64,000 bases of DNA from Salinarimonas sp. (GTDB lineage Bacteria; Pseudomonadota; Alphaproteobacteria; Rhizobiales; Beijerinckiaceae): positions 62,001 to 126,000 of the forward strand of contig JAFIEI010000003.1 in NCBI GenBank assembly GCA_020832565.1, read 5' to 3'. Positions 1 through 8,034 of the stretch are shown here, piece after piece. The number at the start of each line of letters is the position of its first letter. Position 1 is the stretch's first letter. Position numbers and translations under genes: made by a program. A model generated the notes under the pieces. The model did not search any database and was not told where the DNA came from. It saw only the letters and a list, made by a program, of their open reading frames with translations.

Positions 1-1
1 G

Positions 2-277
2 TTCCGCAAGGTCGATGTGCCGATCCTCGGCGTGGTGGAGAACATGTCGCATTTCATCTGCACGGATTGCGGCGCACACCATGCGATCTTCGGGGAGGGC
101 GGTGCGCAGGAGGAAGCCGGGCGCCTCGGCGTGCCTTTCCTCGGCGGCGTGCCGCTGACCATGGAGTTGCGCCGCGCCTCCGATCTCGGCCAGCCGGTCA
201 CGGCGGTGGCGCCCGATGGGATACTCGGTCGCATCTATCAAGGGCTCGCGGAACGCTTGCTTGCGGGCCTGCAATAG
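2..277 (+). CDS. Mrp/ApbC-type Fe-S cluster carrier ATPase, C-terminal fragment
   Basis: The reading frame is open from the window edge, so only about the last 90 residues are present and the Walker A region lies outside the window. What is visible is the family hallmark GVVENMSHFICTDCG, with the CxxC (C-T-D-C) that bridges a labile Fe-S cluster at the Mrp/NBP35/ApbC dimer interface. The conserved FGEGG and the Pro-containing PFLGGVPL segment follow. Proteins of this family carry Fe-S clusters to apo-enzymes in the cytoplasm. The end is normal, with a TAG stop, and a small membrane-anchored protein follows 63 bases later. The neighbouring molybdoenzyme maturation genes are on the opposite strand, so no operon with them is implied. 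Confidence 0.9.
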   Translation, partial: FRKVDVPILGVVENMSHFICTDCGAHHAIFGEGGAQEEAGRLGVPFLGGVPLTMELRRASDLGQPVTAVAPDGILGRIYQGLAERLLAGLQ

Positions 278-340
278 GCGATTATGTCAAGGTTGGGCCG
301 GATATCCGGCTTCCAGAAAAAATGTAGGGAGACCAGGGGG

Positions 341-496
341 ATGAAATCGTTCGTAGCAGCGGCCATCGTCGCGATCGTGGTTGCCGTCGGAGCGGCCTAT
401 CTGCTCGATGGCACCTTCCAGACGACAGCGCATCAAGCCTTCACCACCGAAGGCGTGCGGCTGGACGATCCGGGTCGCAACCTCGTCGACTTCTGA
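341..496 (+). CDS. Small single-span membrane protein, 51 aa, unknown function
   Basis: The start at 341 is preceded by a purine-rich ribosome site (accaggggg) directly upstream; an in-frame ATG at 284 lacks one. The protein starts with a short basic N-terminus, then a hydrophobic helix of about 18 residues rich in Ala and Val (residues 5-22), then a polar tail of about 28 residues ending in VDF. It could be an uncleaved signal anchor facing the periplasm. I do not recognise the family. It follows mrp at 63 bases and could be co-transcribed with it. It ends about 33 bases before the stop of the convergent moeA-like gene. Confidence 0.6.
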   Translation: MKSFVAAAIVAIVVAVGAAYLLDGTFQTTAHQAFTTEGVRLDDPGRNLVDF

Positions 497-529
497 TCCG
501 GATCCGGGATCTGGGCGCGTGACCGCGTT

Positions 530-2698
530 TCAGATCCCGAATCCCGCATAGGGCAGGAAACGCACCGGGTCGCCGGGCGCTATCTCTTGTGCGCCGTCCC
601 CGATTTCCACCAATCCCGTCGCCCATGACAGCCCGCTGATTCGCCCGGACCCCTCCGAGGCGAAGACTTCGGCTGCGCCGTTCGCATCGAGGCGCGCGCG
701 CAGATATTCGCGCCGCCCCGGTTTCTTGCTCTTGGAGAAGGCGGCGGGCACGGTGAAGGCCATCGGTTCGCTCCAGCCGGCACCGGAGAGCGCCGCGAGC
801 GCCGGGCGGGCGAAGATCAGCGCGCAGACGAAGGCCGCGACCGGGTTCCCCGGCAGGCCGAAGACGGGCACGCCGTTCCAGACCGCGAGCGCGAGAGGCC
901 GGCCCGGCTTGATGGCGATGCGCCATTCCTGCAGGGCGCCGGATTCGCGCAGAAGCGCCGAGACGTGATCCTCGTCGCCGGCGGAAGCCCCGCCCGTCGT
1001 GAAGATCACATCCGCCTCCCGCGAGGCCGCATCGAGCCGCGCCCGCAGGGCTTCCCGGTCGTCGCCGACATGGCCGAGATCGACGGGCCGGTAGCGCCAG
1101 GCCTGCGCAATGGCGAGCAGCATCGGGCGGTTGGCGTCGTAGATCTTGCCGGGTGCCAGCGGTTCGCCGGAGAAATCGCCGACGATCTCCTCGCCGGTCG
1201 AAAGCACCCCGACGCGCAGGCGGCGATGCACGGCGATCTCGCCGATGCCGAGCGCGCTGAGCAGCGCCAGATCAGCCGGCGTCAGCGATCGCCCAGCCTG
1301 TAGCGCCAGTTCCCCGGCTGCGACATCCTCCCCGGCCTTGCGCGTATTGGAGCGCGGCTTGATCGGGCCGTTGAAGGCGATGCGCGCGCCATCCGTGGCG
1401 CAATCTTCTTCGAGCACGACCGTATCGACGCCTTCCGGCAAGATCGCGCCGGTGAGGATACGGATCGCATGGCCATGGGGCACGACGCCCGTATAGGGCA
1501 CGCCGGCAGCGGCGCGGCCAACGATGAGCGGTAATTGCTGAGGCCCGCCGCCCGTGGAGGCATGGGCGAAGCCGTAGCCGTCCACGGCGGCGTTGGGGGC
1601 AGGCGGGTTGGAGCGGCGCGCGATCGCATCCTTTGCGAGCACCCGCCCGAGCGCATCCGCCGTCGCCAGCGTCTCGGTCCCGGTTACGGGATGCAGCGCC
1701 TCGCGCAGATAGCGCAACGCATCGTCCACGGGCGTCCAGTCGACGCCGGGCGGCAGAGCGAAGCAGTCGTTCTGCAGGCGTGGCGGTTCGAGTGCGCTCA
1801 TGCCGGATGCGATCTCCTCGGCGGTATCTTGCAGCAGGGTCTCGCAACCCACGCCGAGAATCCAGCCCTCTTCACGCAAAACCGCTTCCGGCGCGTCGAT
1901 TGCGCGCATCGCGGCGGGCAGGGCATCGCGGGCATGCGCCATCAGCGTTGCGGCGAGTAGCTGCACCTGTACCGCATCCTTGATCGCAAGCGGATCACGA
2001 TCAAGCACACGGTTGACTGCGCCATCGATCAGCGAGGGATAGATCTCCGCGAGCGTGATCGGTGCATCGCGCTTCTCGAAGGGCCAGACGGTCAGCGATG
2101 TGCCGAAACGCTCCCGCAGGGCCTGCATCCGCGGTATGCCGAGCAGGGCCTGCGAGCCGACGGAACCCGTGGTGAAGAGTTTCCAGCAGGGCTGCGCGCG
2201 CGGAACGCGCTCCTCCACGAGCCGCCGCTCGGGCAGGCCGTGCTGCCTGTCGCGCAGCGAGCCACGCTCGGGCAGATCGGGCAGGTCGCGCGAAGCCGGG
2301 CGGCCCCAGAACGGGCCGATCCCGGAAAAGCGGCGGTTGATCGCGGCGGCGATGGCGAAGCGGTTATTGGCGTTGTCATCAGCGTCCTCGATCTGCCCGG
2401 CGAGCCATTCCCACAGGGCCAGCGCCTCCGCGCGCCCGGTCAGCTTCCCGGCAAGGCCGCGCGGATAGCCCAGCGGAAAATCCACGCCGATCAGCAGCCG
2501 CTCGCCCGCTGCCAGCGCGTCCCTGCACACGGCTTCGAGCGCCGCCATCGCCTCGGCCCGGCTGCGGCAGTAAAGCGGTTTGCGATCGCCCGCCGCATCG
2601 CCGATGCCGATCCAGATCGCATCCGCGCGCGGGCGCTCCGGCATGCGCTTCGAGGAGGCGGACCAGTCGACGATGACGACCTGATCATACCCGCTCAT
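530..2698 (-). CDS. Molybdopterin molybdenumtransferase (MoeA-like) with extra N-terminal RNase-H-fold-like domain
   Basis: The 722-residue protein has two parts. Residues from about 310 to the end are MoeA-like: AVDGYGFA, GAILPEGVDTVVLEED, IYDANRPML, the MoCF motif TTGGASAGDEDHV and GLPGNPVAAF are all present, as expected for the enzyme that inserts molybdate into adenylylated molybdopterin. The first 300 or so residues (VIVDWSAS near the start, then LLIGVDFPLGYP) resemble DUF429-like, RNase-H-fold proteins; this assignment is inference from motif shape. A MoeA alone is near 400 residues, so the extra domain nearly doubles it. The start at 2698 is chosen because it gives an ATGA overlap with the mobB stop; an ATG at 2710 is also in frame. 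It is the last gene of a leftward fdhD-mobB-moeA run. Confidence 0.85.
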   Translation of the reverse strand: MSGYDQVVIVDWSASSKRMPERPRADAIWIGIGDAAGDRKPLYCRSRAEAMAALEAVCRDALAAGERLLIGVDFPLGYPRGLAGKLTGRAEALALWEWLAGQIEDADDNANNRFAIAAAINRRFSGIGPFWGRPASRDLPDLPERGSLRDRQHGLPERRLVEERVPRAQPCWKLFTTGSVGSQALLGIPRMQALRERFGTSLTVWPFEKRDAPITLAEIYPSLIDGAVNRVLDRDPLAIKDAVQVQLLAATLMAHARDALPAAMRAIDAPEAVLREEGWILGVGCETLLQDTAEEIASGMSALEPPRLQNDCFALPPGVDWTPVDDALRYLREALHPVTGTETLATADALGRVLAKDAIARRSNPPAPNAAVDGYGFAHASTGGGPQQLPLIVGRAAAGVPYTGVVPHGHAIRILTGAILPEGVDTVVLEEDCATDGARIAFNGPIKPRSNTRKAGEDVAAGELALQAGRSLTPADLALLSALGIGEIAVHRRLRVGVLSTGEEIVGDFSGEPLAPGKIYDANRPMLLAIAQAWRYRPVDLGHVGDDREALRARLDAASREADVIFTTGGASAGDEDHVSALLRESGALQEWRIAIKPGRPLALAVWNGVPVFGLPGNPVAAFVCALIFARPALAALSGAGWSEPMAFTVPAAFSKSKKPGRREYLRARLDANGAAEVFASEGSGRISGLSWATGLVEIGDGAQEIAPGDPVRFLPYAGFGI

Positions 2699-3228
2699 GC
2701 AAGACCACATTCGCTCAGGATGAATTCGGCAATCGCCGCCGTATCGTCGAGATCGAAGACGGGGAGGGTAATCTCGGTTAAGGGAGTATCGGAGGCAATG
2801 GCGCGGATCGTCGGCAGTTCCTGCGCCAGCAGCCCGCGCGCATGCCCGCTCTCGTGCCGGTATGCCTCGATCTTGGGGTGGCTCTCGCGCTTGTAGCCCT
2901 CGACGATGACGAGATCGACGGGGGTGAGTTTCGAGACGATCTCCCCGAGCGCAGGCTCCGGCGCGCCGCGCAATTCATGCATCAGCGCCCAGCGTCCGGC
3001 GGAGGCCAGCACCACCTCCTGCGCGCCCGCCTGACGGTGGCGATAGGTGTCGCGGCCCTTCTCGTCGATATCGACGTTGTGATGGGCGTGCTTGATGGTC
3101 GAGACGCTGTAGCCGCGCCCGCTGATCTCGGCAACCAGCCGCTCGACCAGACCGGTCTTGCCGGCATTCTTCCAGCCGGTGACGCCGTAGATGCGCTGGC
3201 CGGCGATACCCGCCTTCGGATCGATCAT
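2695..3228 (-). CDS. mobB: Molybdopterin-guanine dinucleotide biosynthesis protein MobB
   Basis: This 177-residue cytoplasmic P-loop protein has a Walker A motif GVTGWKNAGKTGL at residues 14-26, followed by the family segment VSTIKHAHHNVDID, the DTYRHRQAGA block and the Walker B-like LVIVEGYKRE. MobB binds GTP and assists conversion of molybdopterin to the bis-MGD form used by DMSO-reductase-family enzymes such as formate dehydrogenase. It overlaps fdhD upstream by four bases (ATGA) and the MoeA-like gene downstream by four bases, so the three are almost certainly translationally coupled. Length is typical. MobA, the usual partner, is not in the window. Confidence 0.93.
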   Translation of the reverse strand: MIDPKAGIAGQRIYGVTGWKNAGKTGLVERLVAEISGRGYSVSTIKHAHHNVDIDEKGRDTYRHRQAGAQEVVLASAGRWALMHELRGAPEPALGEIVSKLTPVDLVIVEGYKRESHPKIEAYRHESGHARGLLAQELPTIRAIASDTPLTEITLPVFDLDDTAAIAEFILSECGLA

Positions 3229-4100
3229 TCGACGCTGCTTTCCTCGCGCGCGCCTTTACGCCGATGCTTGCGCTCTTCTTCCGGCGCGCTGCCGGGATCC
3301 GCATCGCGGATCAGCCGCTCCTCGCCCGAGAGGCAGACGAAGCGCTGGCCGCGCATGCGCCCGATCAGCGTAAGCCCGACCTGCCGGGCGATCTCGACGC
3401 CCCAGGCGGTGAAGCCGGAACGCGAGGCGAGCGCGGGGATGCCCATCATCGCCGTCTTGATCACCATCTCGGAGGTGAGCCGACCGGTGGTATAAAGCAC
3501 CTTGTCCTGCGGGCCCTCCTGATGCATCAGCATCCAGCCGGCGATCTTGTCCACCGCGTTATGGCGCCCGACATCCTCCATATAGACGAGCGGCTGGTCC
3601 GCGCGGCACAGCACCGTGCCGTGGATCGCGCCGGCTTCCAGATAGAGGCTCGGCATGGTGTTGATCTGTTTGGCAAGCGCATAGAGCCAGCTGGTGCGCA
3701 GGGGCGTATCAGGCAGGGTGAGCCCCTCCAGCCCCTCCATCATGTCGCCGAAGACGGTGCCGATGGCGCAGCCGGAGGTGCGGGTCTTTTTCTGCAGCTT
3801 TTCCTCGAAATTGGTCTCGGTCTCGGTGCGCACGACGACGACCTCGAGATCATCGTCGTATTCGACGCCGGTGACCACGTCGTCGGCCTTGAGCATGCCC
3901 TGATTGCGCAGGAAGCCCAGCGCGAGATATTCTGGGTAATCGCCGATCGTCATGGCGGTAACGATCTCGCGGCTGTTGAGGAAGATCGTCAGCGGACGTT
4001 CCTCGACCACGCGGATGGTGACTTCCGCACCCGTATGATCGCGCCCGGTGACGGGGCGGGTGAGGCGGGGATCGGTGGGGTCGGGAAAGATCTTTTTCAT
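3225..4100 (-). CDS. fdhD: Formate dehydrogenase accessory sulfurtransferase FdhD
   Basis: FdhD transfers sulfur from a cysteine desulfurase to the molybdenum cofactor before its insertion in formate dehydrogenase. The 291-residue protein shows the family blocks EERPLTIFLNSREIVTAMTIGDYPEYLALGFL, VYMEDVGRHNAVDKIAGW and LYTTGRLTSEMVIKTAMMGIPALASRSG split over residues 30-225. The usual active-site CxxC is represented here by SGCAIGT (about residue 111), so only the first cysteine is kept. From recalled family work the first cysteine is the important one, so the protein is probably functional. It is the first gene of the fdhD-mobB-moeA overlap-coupled run. No formate dehydrogenase structural gene lies in the window. 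Confidence 0.95.
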   Translation of the reverse strand: MKKIFPDPTDPRLTRPVTGRDHTGAEVTIRVVEERPLTIFLNSREIVTAMTIGDYPEYLALGFLRNQGMLKADDVVTGVEYDDDLEVVVVRTETETNFEEKLQKKTRTSGCAIGTVFGDMMEGLEGLTLPDTPLRTSWLYALAKQINTMPSLYLEAGAIHGTVLCRADQPLVYMEDVGRHNAVDKIAGWMLMHQEGPQDKVLYTTGRLTSEMVIKTAMMGIPALASRSGFTAWGVEIARQVGLTLIGRMRGQRFVCLSGEERLIRDADPGSAPEEERKHRRKGAREESSVE

Positions 4101-4207
4101 GGCGCCGCAATCACCGCGAACCGGACGCTCGCGCCCGGCGAGACTGCATCAGCCCGTCAGGCTTGTCCAGATCGCCGGCGCTGCGCGCGTCATGAGAATT
4201 CAAGGGG

Positions 4208-5437
4208 TTACATAGCCCCCATCACGCCACCGCCAAGGGCGGCCACAATGACCACCGCCCATGGCGGCACCTTCCAGACCAAGAGCAGCAGAAAACAGGT
4301 CAGCGCCAGCGCGAAGGAGCCCGGCCCGACCACGGCGCTGGTGAAGACGGGTGTATAGAGCGCGGCGCCGAGAATGCCGACCACGGCCGCATTGGCGCCA
4401 CGCATCAGCGCCTGCGCGGCGGGGCGCTCGCGGAACGCGTTCCAGAACGGAATTACGCCCACGAGCAGGAGGAAGCCCGGCATGAAGACCGCGACGAGGG
4501 CGATCATCGCCCCGAGAATTCCGTTCGGCCACGGCTCCATGGCTGCGCCGAGATAGGCGGCGAAGGTGAAGAGCGGCCCCGGCAGGGCCTGTGCCGCGCC
4601 ATAGCCGGCGAGGAAGGTATCCGCATCGGTCCAGCCGGAGCGCACCGTCTCCGCCTCGAGCAGCGGCAGCACCACATGCCCGCCGCCGAAAACCAGCGCG
4701 CCGGCGCGGTAGAAGGCATCGAACAGGGCGATGCCCTGCGGTGCACCGGCAGCCGTGGCGAGCGGCAGTCCGATCAGCAGGACGGCGAATGCGGCAAGGC
4801 AGATAAAGCCGGTGGCACGGGACACGGCGAAGGGCAGGGCGCTCGCGCTCTCTCGCGAGGCGTCGCGGCACAGGGCGAGGCCGAAAACCGCGCCGATGGC
4901 GATCGCGAGCACCTGCATATAGGCGCCTGCGGGGATCAATGCGATCAGGACGGCACCCAGCGCGATGCTTGCGCGTATGCGGTCGGGGCAGAGCTGGCGC
5001 GCCATCCCCCAGACCGCATGCGCGATGATGGCGACCGCGACGATCTTCAGCCCGTCGATGATGCCGGAGCCGATCGGTCCGGCAAAGGTGTGCGCGCCAT
5101 AGGCGAACGCGATCATGATCAGCGCCGAGGGGAGGGTGAAGGCAAGGAACGCGGCTGCGGCACCGGCCGGACCCGCCCGCATCAGCCCCAGCGCGAAACC
5201 CACCTGGCTCGATGCGGGGCCGGGCAGGAACTGGCTCAGCGCGACGAGATCGGCATAACCCTTCTCGTCCAGCCATTTGCGTCGCATGACGAATTCTTCG
5301 CGGAAATAGCCCAGATGCGCGATCGGCCCGCCGAAGGCGGTCACGCCCAGCTTGCCGAAGGCGGCGAAGACTTCGCCGACACTGCCCGGACGGACCTCGG
5401 TCGCGCCCGGGTCCTGCGCAGCGAAATCGTCTCTCAT
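4208..5437 (-). CDS. chrA: Chromate transporter, ChrA family, full-length two-domain type
   Basis: The 409-residue integral membrane protein carries two CHR domains. Domain 1 has FGKLGVTAFGGPIAHLGYFREEFV and the PGPASSQVGFALG motif; domain 2 repeats the pattern with FYRAGALVFGGGHVVLPLLEAE and QALPGPLFTFAAYLGA. ChrA exports chromate in exchange with protons and may move other oxyanions such as sulfate. The start at 5437 follows a good GAGAGGG ribosome site; a longer frame reaches 5548 but its added residues look unlike protein. It is 107 bases upstream of fdhD on the same strand and could share a transcript, although the gap is large enough for a separate promoter. Confidence 0.92.
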   Translation of the reverse strand: MRDDFAAQDPGATEVRPGSVGEVFAAFGKLGVTAFGGPIAHLGYFREEFVMRRKWLDEKGYADLVALSQFLPGPASSQVGFALGLMRAGPAGAAAAFLAFTLPSALIMIAFAYGAHTFAGPIGSGIIDGLKIVAVAIIAHAVWGMARQLCPDRIRASIALGAVLIALIPAGAYMQVLAIAIGAVFGLALCRDASRESASALPFAVSRATGFICLAAFAVLLIGLPLATAAGAPQGIALFDAFYRAGALVFGGGHVVLPLLEAETVRSGWTDADTFLAGYGAAQALPGPLFTFAAYLGAAMEPWPNGILGAMIALVAVFMPGFLLLVGVIPFWNAFRERPAAQALMRGANAAVVGILGAALYTPVFTSAVVGPGSFALALTCFLLLLVWKVPPWAVVIVAALGGGVMGAM

Positions 5438-5584
5438 ATCGTGCCCTCTCAGCCGGAATAGGATGGCCATCGTGCTACTACGAACCGATGATGACAGGAG
5501 TGCAACTTCGGCGATTGATTTTCCATACCGATTTCCGCTATCTCCCATGAGCGGTCACAACCGCGATTCCTCGCCCCCGGCGCA

Positions 5585-5660
5585 GGGCCCGTAGCTCAAT
5601 GGTTAGAGCCGGCCGCTCATAACGGTCTGGTTGCTGGTTCGAGTCCAGCCGGGCCCACCA
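5585..5660 (+). tRNA. tRNA with CAT anticodon, probably tRNA-Ile2 (lysidine type)
   Basis: A 76-base cloverleaf with encoded CCA can be folded by eye: 7-bp acceptor stem GGGCCCG/CGGGCCC, D-arm GCTC...GAGC, anticodon stem GGCCG/CGGTC with loop CTCATAA (anticodon CAT at 5618-5620), and T-arm GCTGG-TTCGAGT-CCAGC. C4-G69 and C5-G68 acceptor pairs plus the GGTTGCTGG variable/T-arm segment resemble bacterial tRNA-Ile2, whose C34 is changed to lysidine by TilS so that it reads AUA. Elongator tRNA-Met is the alternative. Initiator tRNA is unlikely because three G-C pairs in the anticodon stem are absent. Confidence 0.93.
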
Positions 5661-6035
5661 ATCTTTTCAATGGGTTATGTGGAACCAGTGCATGAGATTA
5701 TGTCAGTGTGTCGCGAAGGGGCACAGATTGGCCCCATGAGCTGGCGATCACGCCCGGACATGCGTCTTGCTTTCTAGTGCATGCGAAATCGATTCACGTT
5801 GCGCAATGATGCATCGGCTTGGCGCTGATCAGTGGGTGGCGATGAAGCTATCCGGCTTTCGAACGGCACGGTTTATTCCCATGGTGTTTGCGCGGCAGGA
5901 TCCTATCAAGGCACGCGCCTAAGCCTTCCAATTGAGGTTGATGCTGACACTGGGCGGGTTTTCGATCATTGCCGAACTGGCCAAGTGCGAACGGATCGCA
6001 CCGTCGTACTTGGCTCGCGTCATTTGCGGCAGCAA
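5661..6035. other. Intergenic stretch between tRNA and L,D-transpeptidase gene
   Basis: I see no convincing gene in these 375 bases. Short open frames exist on both strands but have atypical composition and no ribosome site. No copy of the tRNA 3' end, integrase gene or inverted repeat pointing to an integrated element is visible. Confidence 0.5.
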
Positions 6036-6731
6036 TCATCCCACCATGAGATGATCCATCTCCGGATCCGGGATGACCACGATCGTGCTCCCGTCGCGCA
6101 CGTTGTCGGCCAGATGGATCACGTCCTGGTTGATCATGCGGACGCAGCCGGACGATACCGCCCGCCCGATGCTCGAGAATTCCGGATTGCCGTGGATGCG
6201 GTAGATCGTATCCCGATTGCCCTCATGGATGTAGAGCGCGCGCGATCCAAGCGGGTTTTCGAGCCCGGGATCCATTCCGCCATTGGCGATCGAATAGGGT
6301 TCGAGTTCGGGCTGGCGCGCGACCATCGAATCGGGCGGGGTCCAGCGCGGCCATTCCCGCTTGTAGGCGATATGCCCGCGTCCGGCCCATTGGAACCCTT
6401 CGCGGCCGACCCCGATGCCGTAGCGCATGGCCCTGCCACCGGACCGGACGTGATAGAGGTAACGGTTCGGCGTATCGACGATGACGGTTCCGGCCCGCTC
6501 GTCGGTGGCGTAATCCACCTCCCGGCGCCACCATCTCTGGGCGACCTGAGACACATCGACTTCCGGAATCGGAAATCGCTCATCCGGCAGCGCCTGGTAC
6601 ATGGGCGGCGTGCGCAAGGGTGCAGGGCGCGCGACGACGGGTGCCGGGGCAGGGGCCGGCTGTCGCATCGATACGCAACCGGCAAGGGCGAACGCGCTTG
6701 CGCCGACGAGGAAGGTACGCCGCGCCACCAT
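6036..6731 (-). CDS. L,D-transpeptidase (YkuD family), lipoprotein
   Basis: The precursor begins MVARRTFLVGASAFALAGC, an RR-containing signal with a lipobox (LAGC), so it is probably an exported lipoprotein. A short Pro/Ala linker follows. The YkuD catalytic domain covers roughly residues 80-230 and ends with the active-site pattern IHGNPEFSSIGRAVSSGCVRM, with the nucleophilic Cys near residue 210. Such enzymes make 3-3 cross-links in peptidoglycan or attach proteins to it, which fits polar-growing Hyphomicrobiales that carry many L,D-transpeptidases. A GTG at 6752 in the same frame would add seven residues; the ATG at 6731 places the twin arginine at a normal distance. Confidence 0.93.
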   Translation of the reverse strand: MVARRTFLVGASAFALAGCVSMRQPAPAPAPVVARPAPLRTPPMYQALPDERFPIPEVDVSQVAQRWWRREVDYATDERAGTVIVDTPNRYLYHVRSGGRAMRYGIGVGREGFQWAGRGHIAYKREWPRWTPPDSMVARQPELEPYSIANGGMDPGLENPLGSRALYIHEGNRDTIYRIHGNPEFSSIGRAVSSGCVRMINQDVIHLADNVRDGSTIVVIPDPEMDHLMVG

Positions 6732-7190
6732 GGGGCTTTCAAGCTTACTCACGTCATTTATGCTTTCTGTTTTGAAACTCTGCGACAGGAGAGCCGCACA
6801 CCTCGAGAATGCTCGTGGGATGAGATGGAAGATTGCGAGGGCTCACTGGCATTCTTCCAACGTATAGTCTCTCTACGCTTCGTGAACCCCTTTCGTTTCA
6901 GGGCTCACGCATTCGTTAGATGGCGTAGCTGGGTGCAACTTGACCCCGATCCCGCCTGCTTCGGCGTAGGCGCCGAGCTTTTTGAACGCTGAAATCCGGC
7001 GAAGCACCGGACCCATAGCCCAGCGGCACTCTCCCAGAGTCACCGTATCAAGAGGCACGGTGCATCTGCAGGCGAGGCGTACAATTCTTCAAACAGGGCG
7101 TGTGCCACGCAGCAGGACTGAGTTGCTGCTTCGGTATCGACCGTGCGCGCAGCGCCATCGCCGAGGCCGGCCTGCCATCCGACCCTACGC
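6732..7190. other. Long intergenic stretch between ykuD-type gene and tupA
   Basis: About 460 bases with no supported gene. Short frames on either strand lack ribosome sites and recognisable protein motifs. It must hold the promoter of the leftward transpeptidase gene and the 3' end of the tup transcript. It could be a decayed gene, but nothing identifiable remains. Confidence 0.5.
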
Positions 7191-8033
7191 TCACTCGGCA
7201 TTGGGGAAGAACAGTTGCTCCCCGTCGATCCGATAGCCGGCGATCGCCTCCTGTCCCGCGGAAGAGATCAACCAGTCGATGAAGGTCTGTCCCTGCCCGG
7301 CTTTGATATGGGGATGGCGCGCGGGATCGACGAGAATGATCCCGTAAGGGTTGTGCAGCATAGAATCCCCCTCGAAGAGGAGCTCCAGTGACCCGCGATT
7401 CCGGAACGAGAGCCAGGTCCCCCGATCGGTCAGAGCGTAAGCAGGCACCTGCACCGCCATATTGAGTGTGGCGCCCATTCCCGAGCCGGTCGACAGGTAC
7501 CATCGCCCCTCGGGTTCAATCCCGGCAGCAGCCCAAAGGCGCATCTCCGCAGCATGGGTGCCGCTGTCGTCACCGCGCGAGGCGAAGGGGGCCTCGGCCT
7601 GCGCGATCGCTGCCATGGCGGCGGCGGCATCATCTATGCCAGCCAGCCCGGCGGGATCCCCGGCAGGGCCGACGATGACGAAGTCGTTATACATCACGTC
7701 GAAGCGCGCGACCCCGTATCCGGCTGCGACGAAAGCGTCTTCTTGCGTGCGGGCATGGACGAACACGACATCGACGTCACCCCGACGCCCGGTTTCCAGC
7801 GCCTGTCCGGTGCCCTGGGCGACGATACGCACCGTGATTCCGGTCTCGTGCTCGAAGAGAGGCAGGATATGCCGGAACAGGCCGGAATTCTCGGTCGAGG
7901 TGGTCGAGGCCACCGTGATGAATTCCTGCGTCGCGGCTTGTGTGGCGAAAGGCGGTGCCACCAGCATCGCGATGCCGAAGGCGAGGCGGAGGTGCAGGCT
8001 GCACCGGGGGGGCGAGATCGTTCTGCAGACCAT
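7191..8033 (-). CDS. tupA: Tungstate ABC transporter, periplasmic substrate-binding protein TupA
   Basis: The 280-residue precursor has a signal peptide (hydrophobic core LAFGIAMLVAPPFATQA). The mature protein opens with ITVASTTSTENSGLFRHILP, the TTST...SGL oxyanion-binding signature of TupA-type proteins. The TGQALETGRRGDVDVVFVHAR and YNDFVIVGPAGDPAG blocks and the SRGDDSGTH ligand loop follow. TupA captures tungstate with high affinity for tungsten-containing enzymes; molybdate or vanadate are less likely substrates. The start at 8033 lies one base after the tupC stop, so translation is coupled. It is the third gene of the leftward tupB-tupC-tupA run. Confidence 0.92.
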   Translation of the reverse strand: MVCRTISPPRCSLHLRLAFGIAMLVAPPFATQAATQEFITVASTTSTENSGLFRHILPLFEHETGITVRIVAQGTGQALETGRRGDVDVVFVHARTQEDAFVAAGYGVARFDVMYNDFVIVGPAGDPAGLAGIDDAAAAMAAIAQAEAPFASRGDDSGTHAAEMRLWAAAGIEPEGRWYLSTGSGMGATLNMAVQVPAYALTDRGTWLSFRNRGSLELLFEGDSMLHNPYGIILVDPARHPHIKAGQGQTFIDWLISSAGQEAIAGYRIDGEQLFFPNAE

Positions 8034-8034
8034 T

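Noticed and set aside
5848-6039. 63-residue minus-strand frame after the tRNA
   Set aside because: No ribosome site, odd composition and no motif.
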